Source: Fodinibius sp034521915
Lineage (GTDB): Bacteria > Bacteroidota > Rhodothermia > Balneolales > Balneolaceae
Length of the DNA: 64,000 nucleotides
NCBI RefSeq assembly: GCF_034521915.1
Contig: NZ_JAXHLU010000015.1
Coordinates: 62,001 to 126,000 of the forward strand
Reading direction: 5' to 3'
Shown here: in pieces, positions 54,822-63,147 of the stretch
Layout of the letters: each line of letters opens with the position of its first letter
How positions within the stretch are numbered: position 1 is the first letter of the stretch
Program-made: the position numbers and the translations under genes
Notes under the pieces: generated by a model
What the model was told of the DNA's origin: nothing
Seen by the model: only the letters and a program-made list of their open reading frames with translations
The model's database searches: none

Positions 54822-56918
54822 TTATTTTGTTAATAGTCGTGATGAATTAAGCAATATCCCGACATCGGGCAGTGACTGAGCCGCTGCGGCTAAAACGGGA
54901 GGAAGGATGCCGAATGCCGCGAGGGAAAGTCCCACTAAATTATAAACGGTCGTAAATCCGAAATTCCACTTGATAATACCCATCGTTTTGTTGGCGGACA
55001 TAAAAAGTTCGGGCACCAGGTTCCAGTCATCGCGCATAAGGGTGATATCTGCCGTCTCGATGGCTACATCAGTGCCGGTTGTTCCCATAGCGATGCCTAC
55101 ATCGGCCTGCGCAAGGGCAGGAGCATCATTGACGCCATCCCCGATCATCACCACGGTTTGACCATTTGACTGATATTGTTTTACGATATTAATTTTGTCT
55201 TCAGGCAAGAGTTCAGCTCTGAAATCGATATTTAATTTATTTGCTAAATGGCGGGCCGTTTCGGTATTATCTCCCGTCAAAAGCTCAATAGCACCAAACG
55301 AATGTTGTTCACGTAGATTTTTAAGAGCAATGCCTGCTTCGGAGCGTTCAGCGTCTTGGGCAGCAAGCACTCCAATCGGCCGCCCATCTTTTTGCACGAT
55401 GATAGCGGTTTTACCTTCTTCTTTAATGCTGGTGATGGTTGATCGGATATCTTGCTTACCGTTTTCAAGCAAGCGCTCATTACCAACGGTAACGGTATAA
55501 TCTTCAAACGAAGCACGAACACCATTGGCGGTAATTTCTTCAAAGTTATCGGGTTTTTGTAAATTCAGATGACGTTTTCGGGCCGCTTCAACAACAGCTT
55601 TGCCGAGGGGATGATCTGAGTATTGCTCGGCACTGGCCGCCATAATGAGCAGTTCTCCCTCGGTAATACCGTTGAGAGGAATAATTTTTGAAATTTCGGG
55701 TCGGCCAAAAGTGAGCGTCCCGGTTTTATCGATCAGTAAAACATCGGCGCGGGCAAGGGCTTCAATATATTTTCCACCTTTGATAAGTACCCCACGTTTT
55801 GCATTGGATCCCACCGAAGCCAGCAGGGCAACGGGGGTTGCAAGAGCAAATGCGCAGGCACAGGCTACCACCATAACGGCAACGGTTGCCATCAGGTCCC
55901 CGCTGATGAGATAGGTTAACACTGCAATGAGAGATACTACCGGCAGATACCAGGCCGAGAATTTATCGGCGTAACGCTGTACAGCACCTTTTTGGGATTC
56001 GGCTTCTTCCACCATGTTAATAATTTTGCCAAACGTGGAATCACTTCCGATTGCTTCTGCACGTAGAGTTAGAAACCCGCCCTGTGCTATGGTAGATGCA
56101 AAAACACTGGACCCTTCCGTTTTTTCAATCGGCATGGATTCACCGGTTATGGGTGATTCGTCTATGGTGGCTTGTCCGTCAATTACCGTTCCATCTACAG
56201 GTATTTTTCCGCCCGGGCGCACTAAAATATGATCTCCCTTTTTAACCTGATCAATGGGGATTTCCTTTTCGGTACCGTCCCGCAATACGGTGGCTGTTTG
56301 CGGTGCAAGCTTTGTTAATGAGCGAAGTGAATCGCGGGCTTTTTCGGTAGTATAATTTTCGATATAATCGCCGGTGCGCATAAAAAATACGACAATGCCG
56401 GCCGTTACCCATTCTCCGGCAGCCAAAGCGGTCAGTGAACCCAGAGCCATAAGCGCGTGTGGGGTAACGAGTCCCTTTTTAGCGGCCACAATAACCTGCT
56501 TGAATACAGGATAACCCATTAAAAGTACCAAAGTAGCACCTGCCCAGAATGGAACCCACTCTGTTAACGCTTGAAAAAGTCCCAGCCATTCTCCGGCAAT
56601 AACGACCAGTAAAATCGCCCCGAAAACGAGTCCGAATAGTCTGAAAGATTTCTGGGCTTTTTCTTTTAGTGATTCGTTTTCCTTCTGAGATTTATCAGAA
56701 GTTTTATCGGGAATATGATAGCCAATGTCCTCGACAACTTTTTTAAAGGACTGGATGTCAGGCTGATTATTTTTTGTTTGAATTTTGGCTTTCTCGGCTG
56801 AAAGAAAGACTTCCACTGATTCTACTTCCTCAAGCTGTTCAAGTGCACTTTTTACGTTGTTGGCACAGCCCGTGCAGTCCATACCTTTGACCGTGAGTTG
56901 AATCTCTTTTTTACTCAT
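54822..56918 (-). CDS. Heavy-metal P-type ATPase (P1B)
   Basis: 698 residues. An N-terminal HMA domain with GMDCTGC (Cys 15 and 18) is followed by membrane helices, TGES (258-261), the phosphorylation site DKTGT (397-401), SDHPLGKAV (HP motif) and MIGDGVNDAPAL. The intramembrane metal site, usually CPC, reads CAC at 353-355 (ACACAFALATP), with Ala in place of the conserved proline. It likely exports a soft metal such as Cd, Pb, Zn or Cu, but the altered site makes specificity uncertain. It starts with 8 bases of overlap with the ArsR-type regulator. Confidence 0.9.
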   Translation of the reverse strand: MSKKEIQLTVKGMDCTGCANNVKSALEQLEEVESVEVFLSAEKAKIQTKNNQPDIQSFKKVVEDIGYHIPDKTSDKSQKENESLKEKAQKSFRLFGLVFGAILLVVIAGEWLGLFQALTEWVPFWAGATLVLLMGYPVFKQVIVAAKKGLVTPHALMALGSLTALAAGEWVTAGIVVFFMRTGDYIENYTTEKARDSLRSLTKLAPQTATVLRDGTEKEIPIDQVKKGDHILVRPGGKIPVDGTVIDGQATIDESPITGESMPIEKTEGSSVFASTIAQGGFLTLRAEAIGSDSTFGKIINMVEEAESQKGAVQRYADKFSAWYLPVVSLIAVLTYLISGDLMATVAVMVVACACAFALATPVALLASVGSNAKRGVLIKGGKYIEALARADVLLIDKTGTLTFGRPEISKIIPLNGITEGELLIMAASAEQYSDHPLGKAVVEAARKRHLNLQKPDNFEEITANGVRASFEDYTVTVGNERLLENGKQDIRSTITSIKEEGKTAIIVQKDGRPIGVLAAQDAERSEAGIALKNLREQHSFGAIELLTGDNTETARHLANKLNIDFRAELLPEDKINIVKQYQSNGQTVVMIGDGVNDAPALAQADVGIAMGTTGTDVAIETADITLMRDDWNLVPELFMSANKTMGIIKWNFGFTTVYNLVGLSLAAFGILPPVLAAAAQSLPDVGILLNSSRLLTK

Positions 56919-57276
56919 TATTTTCTAAGTCGTTAGTTGAGTCATATCGCGTGCAATTATACACCCCTTTGGCAACTTCTGAGAGAAGCTGTTCAGATTT
57001 TTGCAGGATCATTGTTATGCGGGGATCACTTAGGCTATAGTAGATATAACGCCCGTCTCGCTCTTTTTTTACAAGATTACAGTCAGCCAGACAGCGCAAG
57101 TGATTTGAGACATTTGGTTGAGAGAGCCCGGTAATTTCTACTAATTCTCCGACGCTTCTCTTACCATTGCGAAGCACCTCAATGAGCATTAATCTGGAGG
57201 GATCAGCAAAACCGCGAAACAATTTCGCCTTTATTTGAATGGCTTGTTCATCGAGCAATAATTTATCCGTATCCAT
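56911..57276 (-). CDS. ArsR-family metal sensor, CmtR-like
   Basis: 121 residues with a winged helix-turn-helix (SVGELVEITGLSQPNVSNHL). Cys 62 and Cys 66 in HLRCLADCNLV and Cys 108 in VYNCTRYDS give the spacing of the metal-binding cysteines in the mycobacterial CmtR sensor (57, 61 and 102), which senses Cd and Pb. It lies directly ahead of a P-type ATPase, overlapping it by 8 bases, so it probably represses this operon until metal binds. I infer a soft-metal sensor, and the exact metal is open. Confidence 0.88.
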   Translation of the reverse strand: MDTDKLLLDEQAIQIKAKLFRGFADPSRLMLIEVLRNGKRSVGELVEITGLSQPNVSNHLRCLADCNLVKKERDGRYIYYSLSDPRITMILQKSEQLLSEVAKGVYNCTRYDSTNDLENNE

Positions 57277-57370
57277 AAACTATTAATATATTATTATATA
57301 GTGATATAAAATACAGATAACGGATGTTAATTGAAACTTATTCTGGGTATTGAAATGCCTACTAAGAAAA

Positions 57371-57398
57371 AAAGCCCCGGAATTATTTCCGAGGCTTT
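57371..57398 (-). terminator. Intrinsic terminator for the RRM gene
   Basis: AAAGCCCCGGAA (57371-57382) pairs with TTCCGAGGCTTT (57387-57398), with one mismatch and a 4-base loop. The A-run on its left becomes a T tract on the minus strand. Confidence 0.8.
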
Positions 57399-57419
57399 TA
57401 ATAAATAAAAAAGTAAAAC

Positions 57420-57683
57420 TTATCGCCGATTGCCGGCTTGTTCTTTGGGACGTGCTTTGTTCACTTTTACAGTACGGCCATTGATTTCGGCGCCATCGAG
57501 CTCATCGATAGCAGCTTGGGCTTCGTCATTATTTTCCATCTCTACGAAACCAAATCCTTTTGAGCGACCGGTTTCGCGGTCCTTGATTACCTTGGCAGAA
57601 GTTACATCACCAAATTCTTCAAATACTTCCATTAAATCTTGATCTGAAACCTTAAAGGAAAGGTTTCCTACGTAAATATTCAT
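57420..57683 (-). CDS. RNA-recognition-motif RNA-binding protein
   Basis: 87 residues forming a single RRM. RNP2 is IYVGNL at residues 3-8 and RNP1 is KGFGFVEM, with KVSDQDLMEVFEEFGDVTSAKVI between. A short basic tail (RPKEQAGNRR) follows. Small RRM proteins of this type occur in cyanobacteria, Bacteroidota and relatives, and are often cold-induced. It probably binds RNA post-transcriptionally. It has its own terminator. Confidence 0.92.
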   Translation of the reverse strand: MNIYVGNLSFKVSDQDLMEVFEEFGDVTSAKVIKDRETGRSKGFGFVEMENNDEAQAAIDELDGAEINGRTVKVNKARPKEQAGNRR

Positions 57684-57850
57684 TCGTCTAATACCAATTT
57701 ATTATAGGTTAATGCAGGACTCGTAATAGCTCCCACAAATATAATATTACGACGTTTTCAAATAGAAAAGAAATTAATTTTTTGATCTGACAGCCAGATT
57801 CATTTCCATGGATTCTAGTCTGTGGTTCTTTAAGTGAAGGAGATCAACAC

Positions 57851-58339
57851 TTACAGCTTTTTGTACATATAAAGATGATCTCGATACTCACCATCGAAAT
57901 GGAGGGCATCCGGGATACGTCCAGCTTCAGTGAAATCAAACTTTTTGAGGAGCGCAATACTGGGTTTATTTCCACTTACTAAAATGGCAACGGCAATTCG
58001 GTAGTTTGTGTCTCTGCAAAATTGAAGACCATATTGTACCAGCTCAGTAGCTATACCTTGGTCGTGATGGTCGTAATCTACGTAGTAGCTTATTTCAATG
58101 ACCTCATTCAATGCTTGTCGGTCAGAGCGGTAAGGGGAGACCGAAAGCCAGCCAAGCACGGTATCATCATCCAGATAAACAAAAACAGGGTGGGTATTGC
58201 TGGGATGATTACTAAGCCATTGTCTTCGCTGTTTTAGAGAAACCGGCTGAGTATGTGCCGTTCGCAATCCATCTGCTACAGCCTGATTGTAGATGTCATT
58301 TATGGCTTTAAGATGTTCAGGCTCGGCCCGTGTAATCAT
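57851..58339 (-). CDS. GNAT-family N-acetyltransferase
   Basis: 162 residues. It has ITRAEPEHLKAINDIYNQAVADG at the start, VLGWLSVSPYRSDRQALNEVIEISYYV (strands 3-4), DHHDQGIATELVQYGLQFC (acetyl-CoA-binding loop) and ILVSGNKPSIALLKKFDFTEAGRIPD. It resembles phosphinothricin-type acetyltransferases, but the substrate is unknown. It lies 23 bases downstream of the fur gene on the same strand, so the two may share a transcript. Confidence 0.88.
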   Translation of the reverse strand: MITRAEPEHLKAINDIYNQAVADGLRTAHTQPVSLKQRRQWLSNHPSNTHPVFVYLDDDTVLGWLSVSPYRSDRQALNEVIEISYYVDYDHHDQGIATELVQYGLQFCRDTNYRIAVAILVSGNKPSIALLKKFDFTEAGRIPDALHFDGEYRDHLYMYKKL

Positions 58340-58362
58340 TAATGAAGAAGGTCGGGACGTAA

Positions 58363-58872
58363 CTAAGAGTTAACTTTTGATTTCTTTTTACCTACTTGTT
58401 CCTCCTGTCGTTTTTCGCAGGCTTCGGTATCCTGACAAGTTCCAAAAAAGTGGAGGGAATGCCCTGTAATGTTAAATTTGTGGATTTTCTCCATCATCGT
58501 TTTGATCTCCTGAATTCGGGGATCGCAAAATTCTAAGACTGTACCACATTTTTTACAGATGATGTGATCGTGTTGCTGGTAAGCATAAGCACGCTCATAA
58601 TAATATTGATTTTCACCGAACTGCTGCCGTTGAACCAGTCCGCATTCCACCAAAAGATCAAGCGTATTATAAACCGTTGCACGGGAGACGCGGGTACCGC
58701 CTTCTTTCATATTGAAGAAGATATCATCGGCATCAAAGTGACCGTCGGCACTGTAAATCTCTTCCAAAACCATAAACCGCTCGGGCGTTTGCCGTTGATT
58801 ATGCTCTTTGAGATAAGAGCTAAAAATCTCCTTTACTAAATCGATTGTTTCTTCACTTGCGGGGTGAGCCAT
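58363..58872 (-). CDS. Fur-family metalloregulator
   Basis: 169 residues. The DNA-binding region is QRQTPERFMVLEEIY...RVSRATVYNTLDLLVECGLV, followed by the dimerisation domain with HDHIICKKCG (Cys 106 and 109) and a second cysteine pair at 146 and 152 that can hold a structural zinc. The C-terminal tail is lysine-rich. It could be Fur, Zur or PerR, and the sequence alone does not decide. It is first in a leftward pair with the GNAT gene and faces the acyl-CoA synthetase gene divergently across about 190 bases. Confidence 0.9.
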   Translation of the reverse strand: MAHPASEETIDLVKEIFSSYLKEHNQRQTPERFMVLEEIYSADGHFDADDIFFNMKEGGTRVSRATVYNTLDLLVECGLVQRQQFGENQYYYERAYAYQQHDHIICKKCGTVLEFCDPRIQEIKTMMEKIHKFNITGHSLHFFGTCQDTEACEKRQEEQVGKKKSKVNS

Positions 58873-59059
58873 AAAAAGAGGATCAATTTTTCTTTTAATA
58901 TAAGGATTTGGGCTTCTTAAAAAAATTCATTCACTACTCTTGTAACCATTAAGACTGTAAATATTGGAGGGGTGCTGAATTTTCGATTCAGAATGTTATA
59001 TTCGAGCTGTACAAATAGATTAAGATCAGTGGTTCTAAACAGTAACTAACTTTTGATTT

Positions 59060-60934
59060 ATGCCCACAGTTGTAGCTTTTGAAACGTTAACGGAACTGTT
59101 TCTAAACTTATCTAAAAAATATAAAGGGACCGATAAAACAGCATTTGCCCGTAAACCCAAGACGGATGAACCTTACGAAACCATAACCTGGGATCAGGTC
59201 TATGAAGACGCTCATTCGCTGGCGGCCTATATGGTAAAGCACGGTATCGAGGCCGGAGATCGAGTAGCTATCCTCAGTGAAAACCGTTATGAGTGGGCCG
59301 TTGTTGATTTGGCTTTGCAATTGATTGGGGCAATAAATGTATCCCTGTACACCTCGCTGCCGCCCAAGCAGTGTGAGTATATCTTAAAGAATTCTGAGGC
59401 AGAAATGTTCTTTGTGTCTACGGGGATTCAGCTTAAGAAAGCGCGCGAAGTATTTGATAACTGTGAGGATTTAAATCGTGTTATTGCTTTTGACGAGCCC
59501 AATATTTCCAGTTACCTGGACGATGCTTACATTTCTCTTTTTGATGATGCTATGGCTGAGGGAGTGAAACAGTTGCCAAAGGTGGAAGACGAAATTGATC
59601 GACGAAGTAAGGCTATTGAGCCGGAGGACTTGGCAACGCTTATTTATACCTCAGGTACAACCGGAAAACCGAAGGGTGCAATGCTTACACACCGCAATAT
59701 TGTGAGCAATATAAAGGCAGCTCATCAGCGTATCGATATTATGGAAACGGATCGCTGTTTATCATTTTTGCCGCTTTGCCATTCGTTTGAACGGACGGCC
59801 GGATACTATGCAATGATGGCGGGCGGAGCGGAGATCTACTACGCCGAAAGTGTGGATACGGTGGCAAAAAATATGACAGAGGCTAATCCCACGATTATTA
59901 TAAGTGTGCCGCGGCTCTTTGAGAAGATCTTTAATCTTGTTTCTAAGAGTGTAGAAGAGGGCAGTGCCATTAAGCAGAAAATTTTTAACTGGGCGCAGAA
60001 AGTGGGTCGAAAATATGCCGATGGACAGCGCGGATTGGTATCGATGCAGAAAAAGCTGGCCGATAAGCTGGTATTTAATAAGCTGAAAGAACGTACTGGT
60101 GGACGTATTCGCTTTTTTGTTTCGGGTGGAGCTGCACTACCAGCAGAAATAGGTCATTTCTTTATGGGAGCCGGACTCCATATCATTGAGGGCTATGGGC
60201 TAACTGAGACATCGCCTGTTATGTGTTGCAATACCTACGGTGATGAGCAGATGGGTACGGTTGGCAAAGTGTTGCCCGGAGTTACAGTAGCTATTCAGCG
60301 GTTGGAGGATAGTAAAATTGTTGCTGAGATCAGCGGGGAGGATTATCCGACGGATCATGATTCTGAGCAGGGCGAAATTTTGTGTAAGGGTCCCAATGTG
60401 ATGGAGGGTTACTGGAAGAATGAGGAGGCGACCCGCGAAATGATCGATGATGACGGTTATTTGCATACTGGGGATGTGGGAAAATTTGTGGATGGAAAAC
60501 TGCAGATTACTGATCGAATTAAGCATATGATCGTAAATGCGGGTGGTAAAAATATTTATCCAGGACCGATTGAGGATCTGTTTAAAACCAGTAAGTGGAT
60601 TGATCAACTGGTGGTTGTGGGTGAACGTCAGCCCTATATGGCGGCCTTAATAGTACCGGATTTTGAAGTGCTTGAAGCTCATGCCAAGGAGGAGGGAATT
60701 GAATATGATTCTATCGAAGATCTGATCCAAAAAGGTGAGATACAGAAAATTTATAACAAAGAATTACGGAGTCACTCCAAAGATTTGGCATCACACGAAA
60801 AATTGCGGGACTTCCGCATTGTACCCAACGAGTTTACAGTTGAGTCTGGTGAGTTAACTCCTACTCTAAAGATAAAGCGCCGAATTGTTGAGGATAAATA
60901 CGGTCATCTTATTGATGATATTTTTTCTGATTAA
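59060..60934 (+). CDS. Long-chain fatty acyl-CoA synthetase (AMP-forming)
   Basis: 624 residues. The AMP-binding signature is TLIYTSGTTGKPKGAMLTHRN near residue 195, with IIEGYGLTETSPV and DGYLHTGDVGKF downstream and INAGGKN-like VNAGGKNIYPGPIE near the C-terminal lid. It has the 600-plus residue length of the FadD15-like branch, without a large insert. It activates free fatty acids to acyl-CoA at the inner face of the membrane. It is a single gene, and the Fur-type regulator is divergent from it. Confidence 0.93.
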   Translation: MPTVVAFETLTELFLNLSKKYKGTDKTAFARKPKTDEPYETITWDQVYEDAHSLAAYMVKHGIEAGDRVAILSENRYEWAVVDLALQLIGAINVSLYTSLPPKQCEYILKNSEAEMFFVSTGIQLKKAREVFDNCEDLNRVIAFDEPNISSYLDDAYISLFDDAMAEGVKQLPKVEDEIDRRSKAIEPEDLATLIYTSGTTGKPKGAMLTHRNIVSNIKAAHQRIDIMETDRCLSFLPLCHSFERTAGYYAMMAGGAEIYYAESVDTVAKNMTEANPTIIISVPRLFEKIFNLVSKSVEEGSAIKQKIFNWAQKVGRKYADGQRGLVSMQKKLADKLVFNKLKERTGGRIRFFVSGGAALPAEIGHFFMGAGLHIIEGYGLTETSPVMCCNTYGDEQMGTVGKVLPGVTVAIQRLEDSKIVAEISGEDYPTDHDSEQGEILCKGPNVMEGYWKNEEATREMIDDDGYLHTGDVGKFVDGKLQITDRIKHMIVNAGGKNIYPGPIEDLFKTSKWIDQLVVVGERQPYMAALIVPDFEVLEAHAKEEGIEYDSIEDLIQKGEIQKIYNKELRSHSKDLASHEKLRDFRIVPNEFTVESGELTPTLKIKRRIVEDKYGHLIDDIFSD

Positions 60935-61022
60935 TAAAAGCCTTAGCAAAACCCCTACTGTCATCGCGCCTTGTTCCGCCCATGCGGGGAATGTAATGTA
61001 GCTAACATCCGCAACAACGCTA

Positions 61023-61150
61023 GTCATTGCGAGCGAAGCGTGGCAATCTACTGGAAATAGTTGTCTGCCTAATAAAAGATTACCCCTCAGATCCTACGCG
61101 AATTTCATCGAGGAGATTACCGCGGTCGGGCAAGCCGACCTCGTAATGAC
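61023..61150. repeat. Palindromic intergenic repeat (CATTGCGAG type)
   Basis: In the 343-base gap between the acyl-CoA synthetase and the LOG gene, GTCATTGCGAG...GGCAATCT (61023-61049) is mirrored by GAGATTACCGCGG...CTCGTAATGAC (61113-61150). The right arm holds its own hairpin (GGTCGG/CCGACC). This arm design (TCATTGCGAGCGAAGCG / AATCTC) resembles small mobile or REP-like palindromes seen in many bacteria. The core between the arms carries no ORF. No target-site duplication is obvious. The rest of the gap (60935-61022 and 61151-61277) shows nothing I can interpret. Confidence 0.65.
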
Positions 61151-61277
61151 ACTGCTTTTTTATGTGGTTTCTACTGGTAGTGGCATTGCCTAAAATAAAT
61201 GACAAGCTCATTTTCCGGGTTTTGTAAAGGCCTCTAATACTTGAAATTACCAATAAATCAGAAAATTGTTTGCTCAG

Positions 61278-61829
61278 TTATTTATAAAACGGCAGATGGT
61301 TCAGGCATTCGTCTATGCTTTCTGCTGTTTTTAATAACGTTCGATTTGATTCGGTAATAAATTTATTTTCGACAGCCTCGTCAATAAACTCAATCAACTT
61401 ATCGTAGTACCCATCAATATTGAATATAATTACTGTCTTTTCATGGATGCCAAGCTGTAGCCAGGTGATGGCTTCCATTAGCTCTTCGAACGTGCCAAAG
61501 CCGCCGGGTAGGGCGATAAACGCATCAGATAATTCGGCCATCATCGCTTTCCGTTCATGCATGGTATCGGTGATATGCAGGGCGGTGAGATTTTCGTGAG
61601 CGACCTCCATATCATATAGATGCTGTGGAATTACACCGTGGACTTGTCCGCCGCGAGAAAGAGTAGCATTGGCAATTTTATTCATTAATCCTACCGACCC
61701 GCCGCCATAAACCAGTCCAATATTATTGGATGCCAAGGCATGTCCCAATGCTTTGGTCTGCGGGATAAAGGAAGAATTATTACCAGTTTTGGATCCGCAG
61801 TAAACGCAAACTCGTTTTTTAAAACTCAT
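61278..61829 (-). CDS. LOG-family protein (TIGR00730, Rossmann-fold phosphoribohydrolase)
   Basis: 183 residues. It has VYCGSKTGN at the start, GLVYGGGSVGLMNKIANA, and the signature PGGFGTFEELMEAITWLQLG with the catalytic Glu and the PGGxGT nucleotide loop. The family removes ribose-5-phosphate from cytokinin-like nucleotides or purine monophosphates, and the bacterial role is uncertain. It overlaps the cysteine desulfurase gene by 4 bases (ATGA) and is its downstream partner. Confidence 0.9.
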   Translation of the reverse strand: MSFKKRVCVYCGSKTGNNSSFIPQTKALGHALASNNIGLVYGGGSVGLMNKIANATLSRGGQVHGVIPQHLYDMEVAHENLTALHITDTMHERKAMMAELSDAFIALPGGFGTFEELMEAITWLQLGIHEKTVIIFNIDGYYDKLIEFIDEAVENKFITESNRTLLKTAESIDECLNHLPFYK

Positions 61830-62990
61830 ACTTTAGCTGTTGACATCATGCGTTCTACGACAACTTCGATTTTTTCGAGAAAGTAGTCGATCTCTTCAAT
61901 TGTATTTTGTTTACCCAGGCTGATACGAATACTTGAATTGGCAATTTTATCTTCGAGTCCGATGCCACTTAGCACATGGGAGGGTTCCATAGCCCCTGAA
62001 GTGCAGGCCGATCCGTTCGACACACAAATGTTTTCCACATCTAGATTTAGAATGAGCATCTCTCCGTCGATACCACTTCCGTTTGAATCCTTAAAGGAGA
62101 CATTAATAATATGGGGAACGCCATTTTTAGTATCCCCATTAATGTGGTAGCGATCTCCAAATTTTTCATCAAGTCCGCTAATAAGCTTTTTGCGCAATTT
62201 GATGAAGTGTTTACGATGGTCGTCCATTTCGTTTTGTGCCAGTCCCATTGCTTTTGCCAAGCCTATGATGCCGGGAACATTTAGCGTGCCACCGCGTCGA
62301 CGTCGTTCTTGCGAACCTCCGTGCATCCAGGGAATCCATGGTGTGGCATGACGCATATACATCACCCCAATACCTTTTGGGCCGTAAATTTTATGTCCGC
62401 TGATGCTCAAAAAATCGAGTCCCAGCTCATCCACATCAACCGGAATTTTACCAACGCTTTGAACGGTATCAGAATGGAAGGGAATGTTGTGTTCTTTACA
62501 AACTTTGCTGATTTCTGCTAAAGGATTGATGGAGCCAATTTCGTTATTGACGTGCATTAGCGAAACCATCGCCGTATTATCGTTGATCGCTTTCCTCGAC
62601 TTTCTCCGCGGTGATAATCCCTTTAGAATTCGGCTCCAAGTACACAGGCTTGGCTCCATGGCGTTTTAAAGCCTCAGCGGTATGCAGTACGGCATGATGT
62701 TCAAGCGGAGAAGTGATGACTTCTGTTTTGCCCGTAGCGTTAACAACTCCTTTAATGGCACTGTTGTCACTTTCAGTACCTCCACTGGTAAAGATAATTT
62801 CGGCAGGTTCGGCACCGATCATTTCGGCAATATTCTCCCTTGCTTCCTCAACAGCAACTTTGGCATTATTACCTAATCCGTGGGGAGAATTGGCATTTCC
62901 ATAGTGCTTCGTAAAGTAAGGGCTCATTGCTTCAAGTACGCGCTCATCCACCGGAGTAGTAGCGGCATGATCGAAATAAACGGTATCCAT
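61826..62990 (-). pseudogene. Cysteine desulfurase (IscS/NifS family), broken by a single-base insertion
   Basis: The 5' frame (62990 down) begins MDTVYFDHAATTPVDERV and reaches PLEHHAVLH, then breaks after AEKVEE. The next frame picks up with AINDNTAMVSLMHVNNEIGS and contains the PLP lysine in SGHKIYGPKG and the catalytic loop SNGSACTSGAMEPSHVL. Deleting one T from TTT at 62591-62593 joins them into one normal-length enzyme of about 387 residues. It supplies sulfur for Fe-S clusters and thiolation. The frame is otherwise conserved, so an error is likelier than decay. Confidence 0.9.
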
Positions 62991-63147
62991 ATCTACATTT
63001 TTAGTTTTTTAATTGATCAATCAAAGATATTTAATTTTGGATAGAAAAGCAGGGTTTGACTGTACTCATAGTTTATAGTACCATTGGTCTATTCAGACAT
63101 CCTGTTTGCTCAAAAAATTGATTAATATTTAATCCCGACTATCATCA

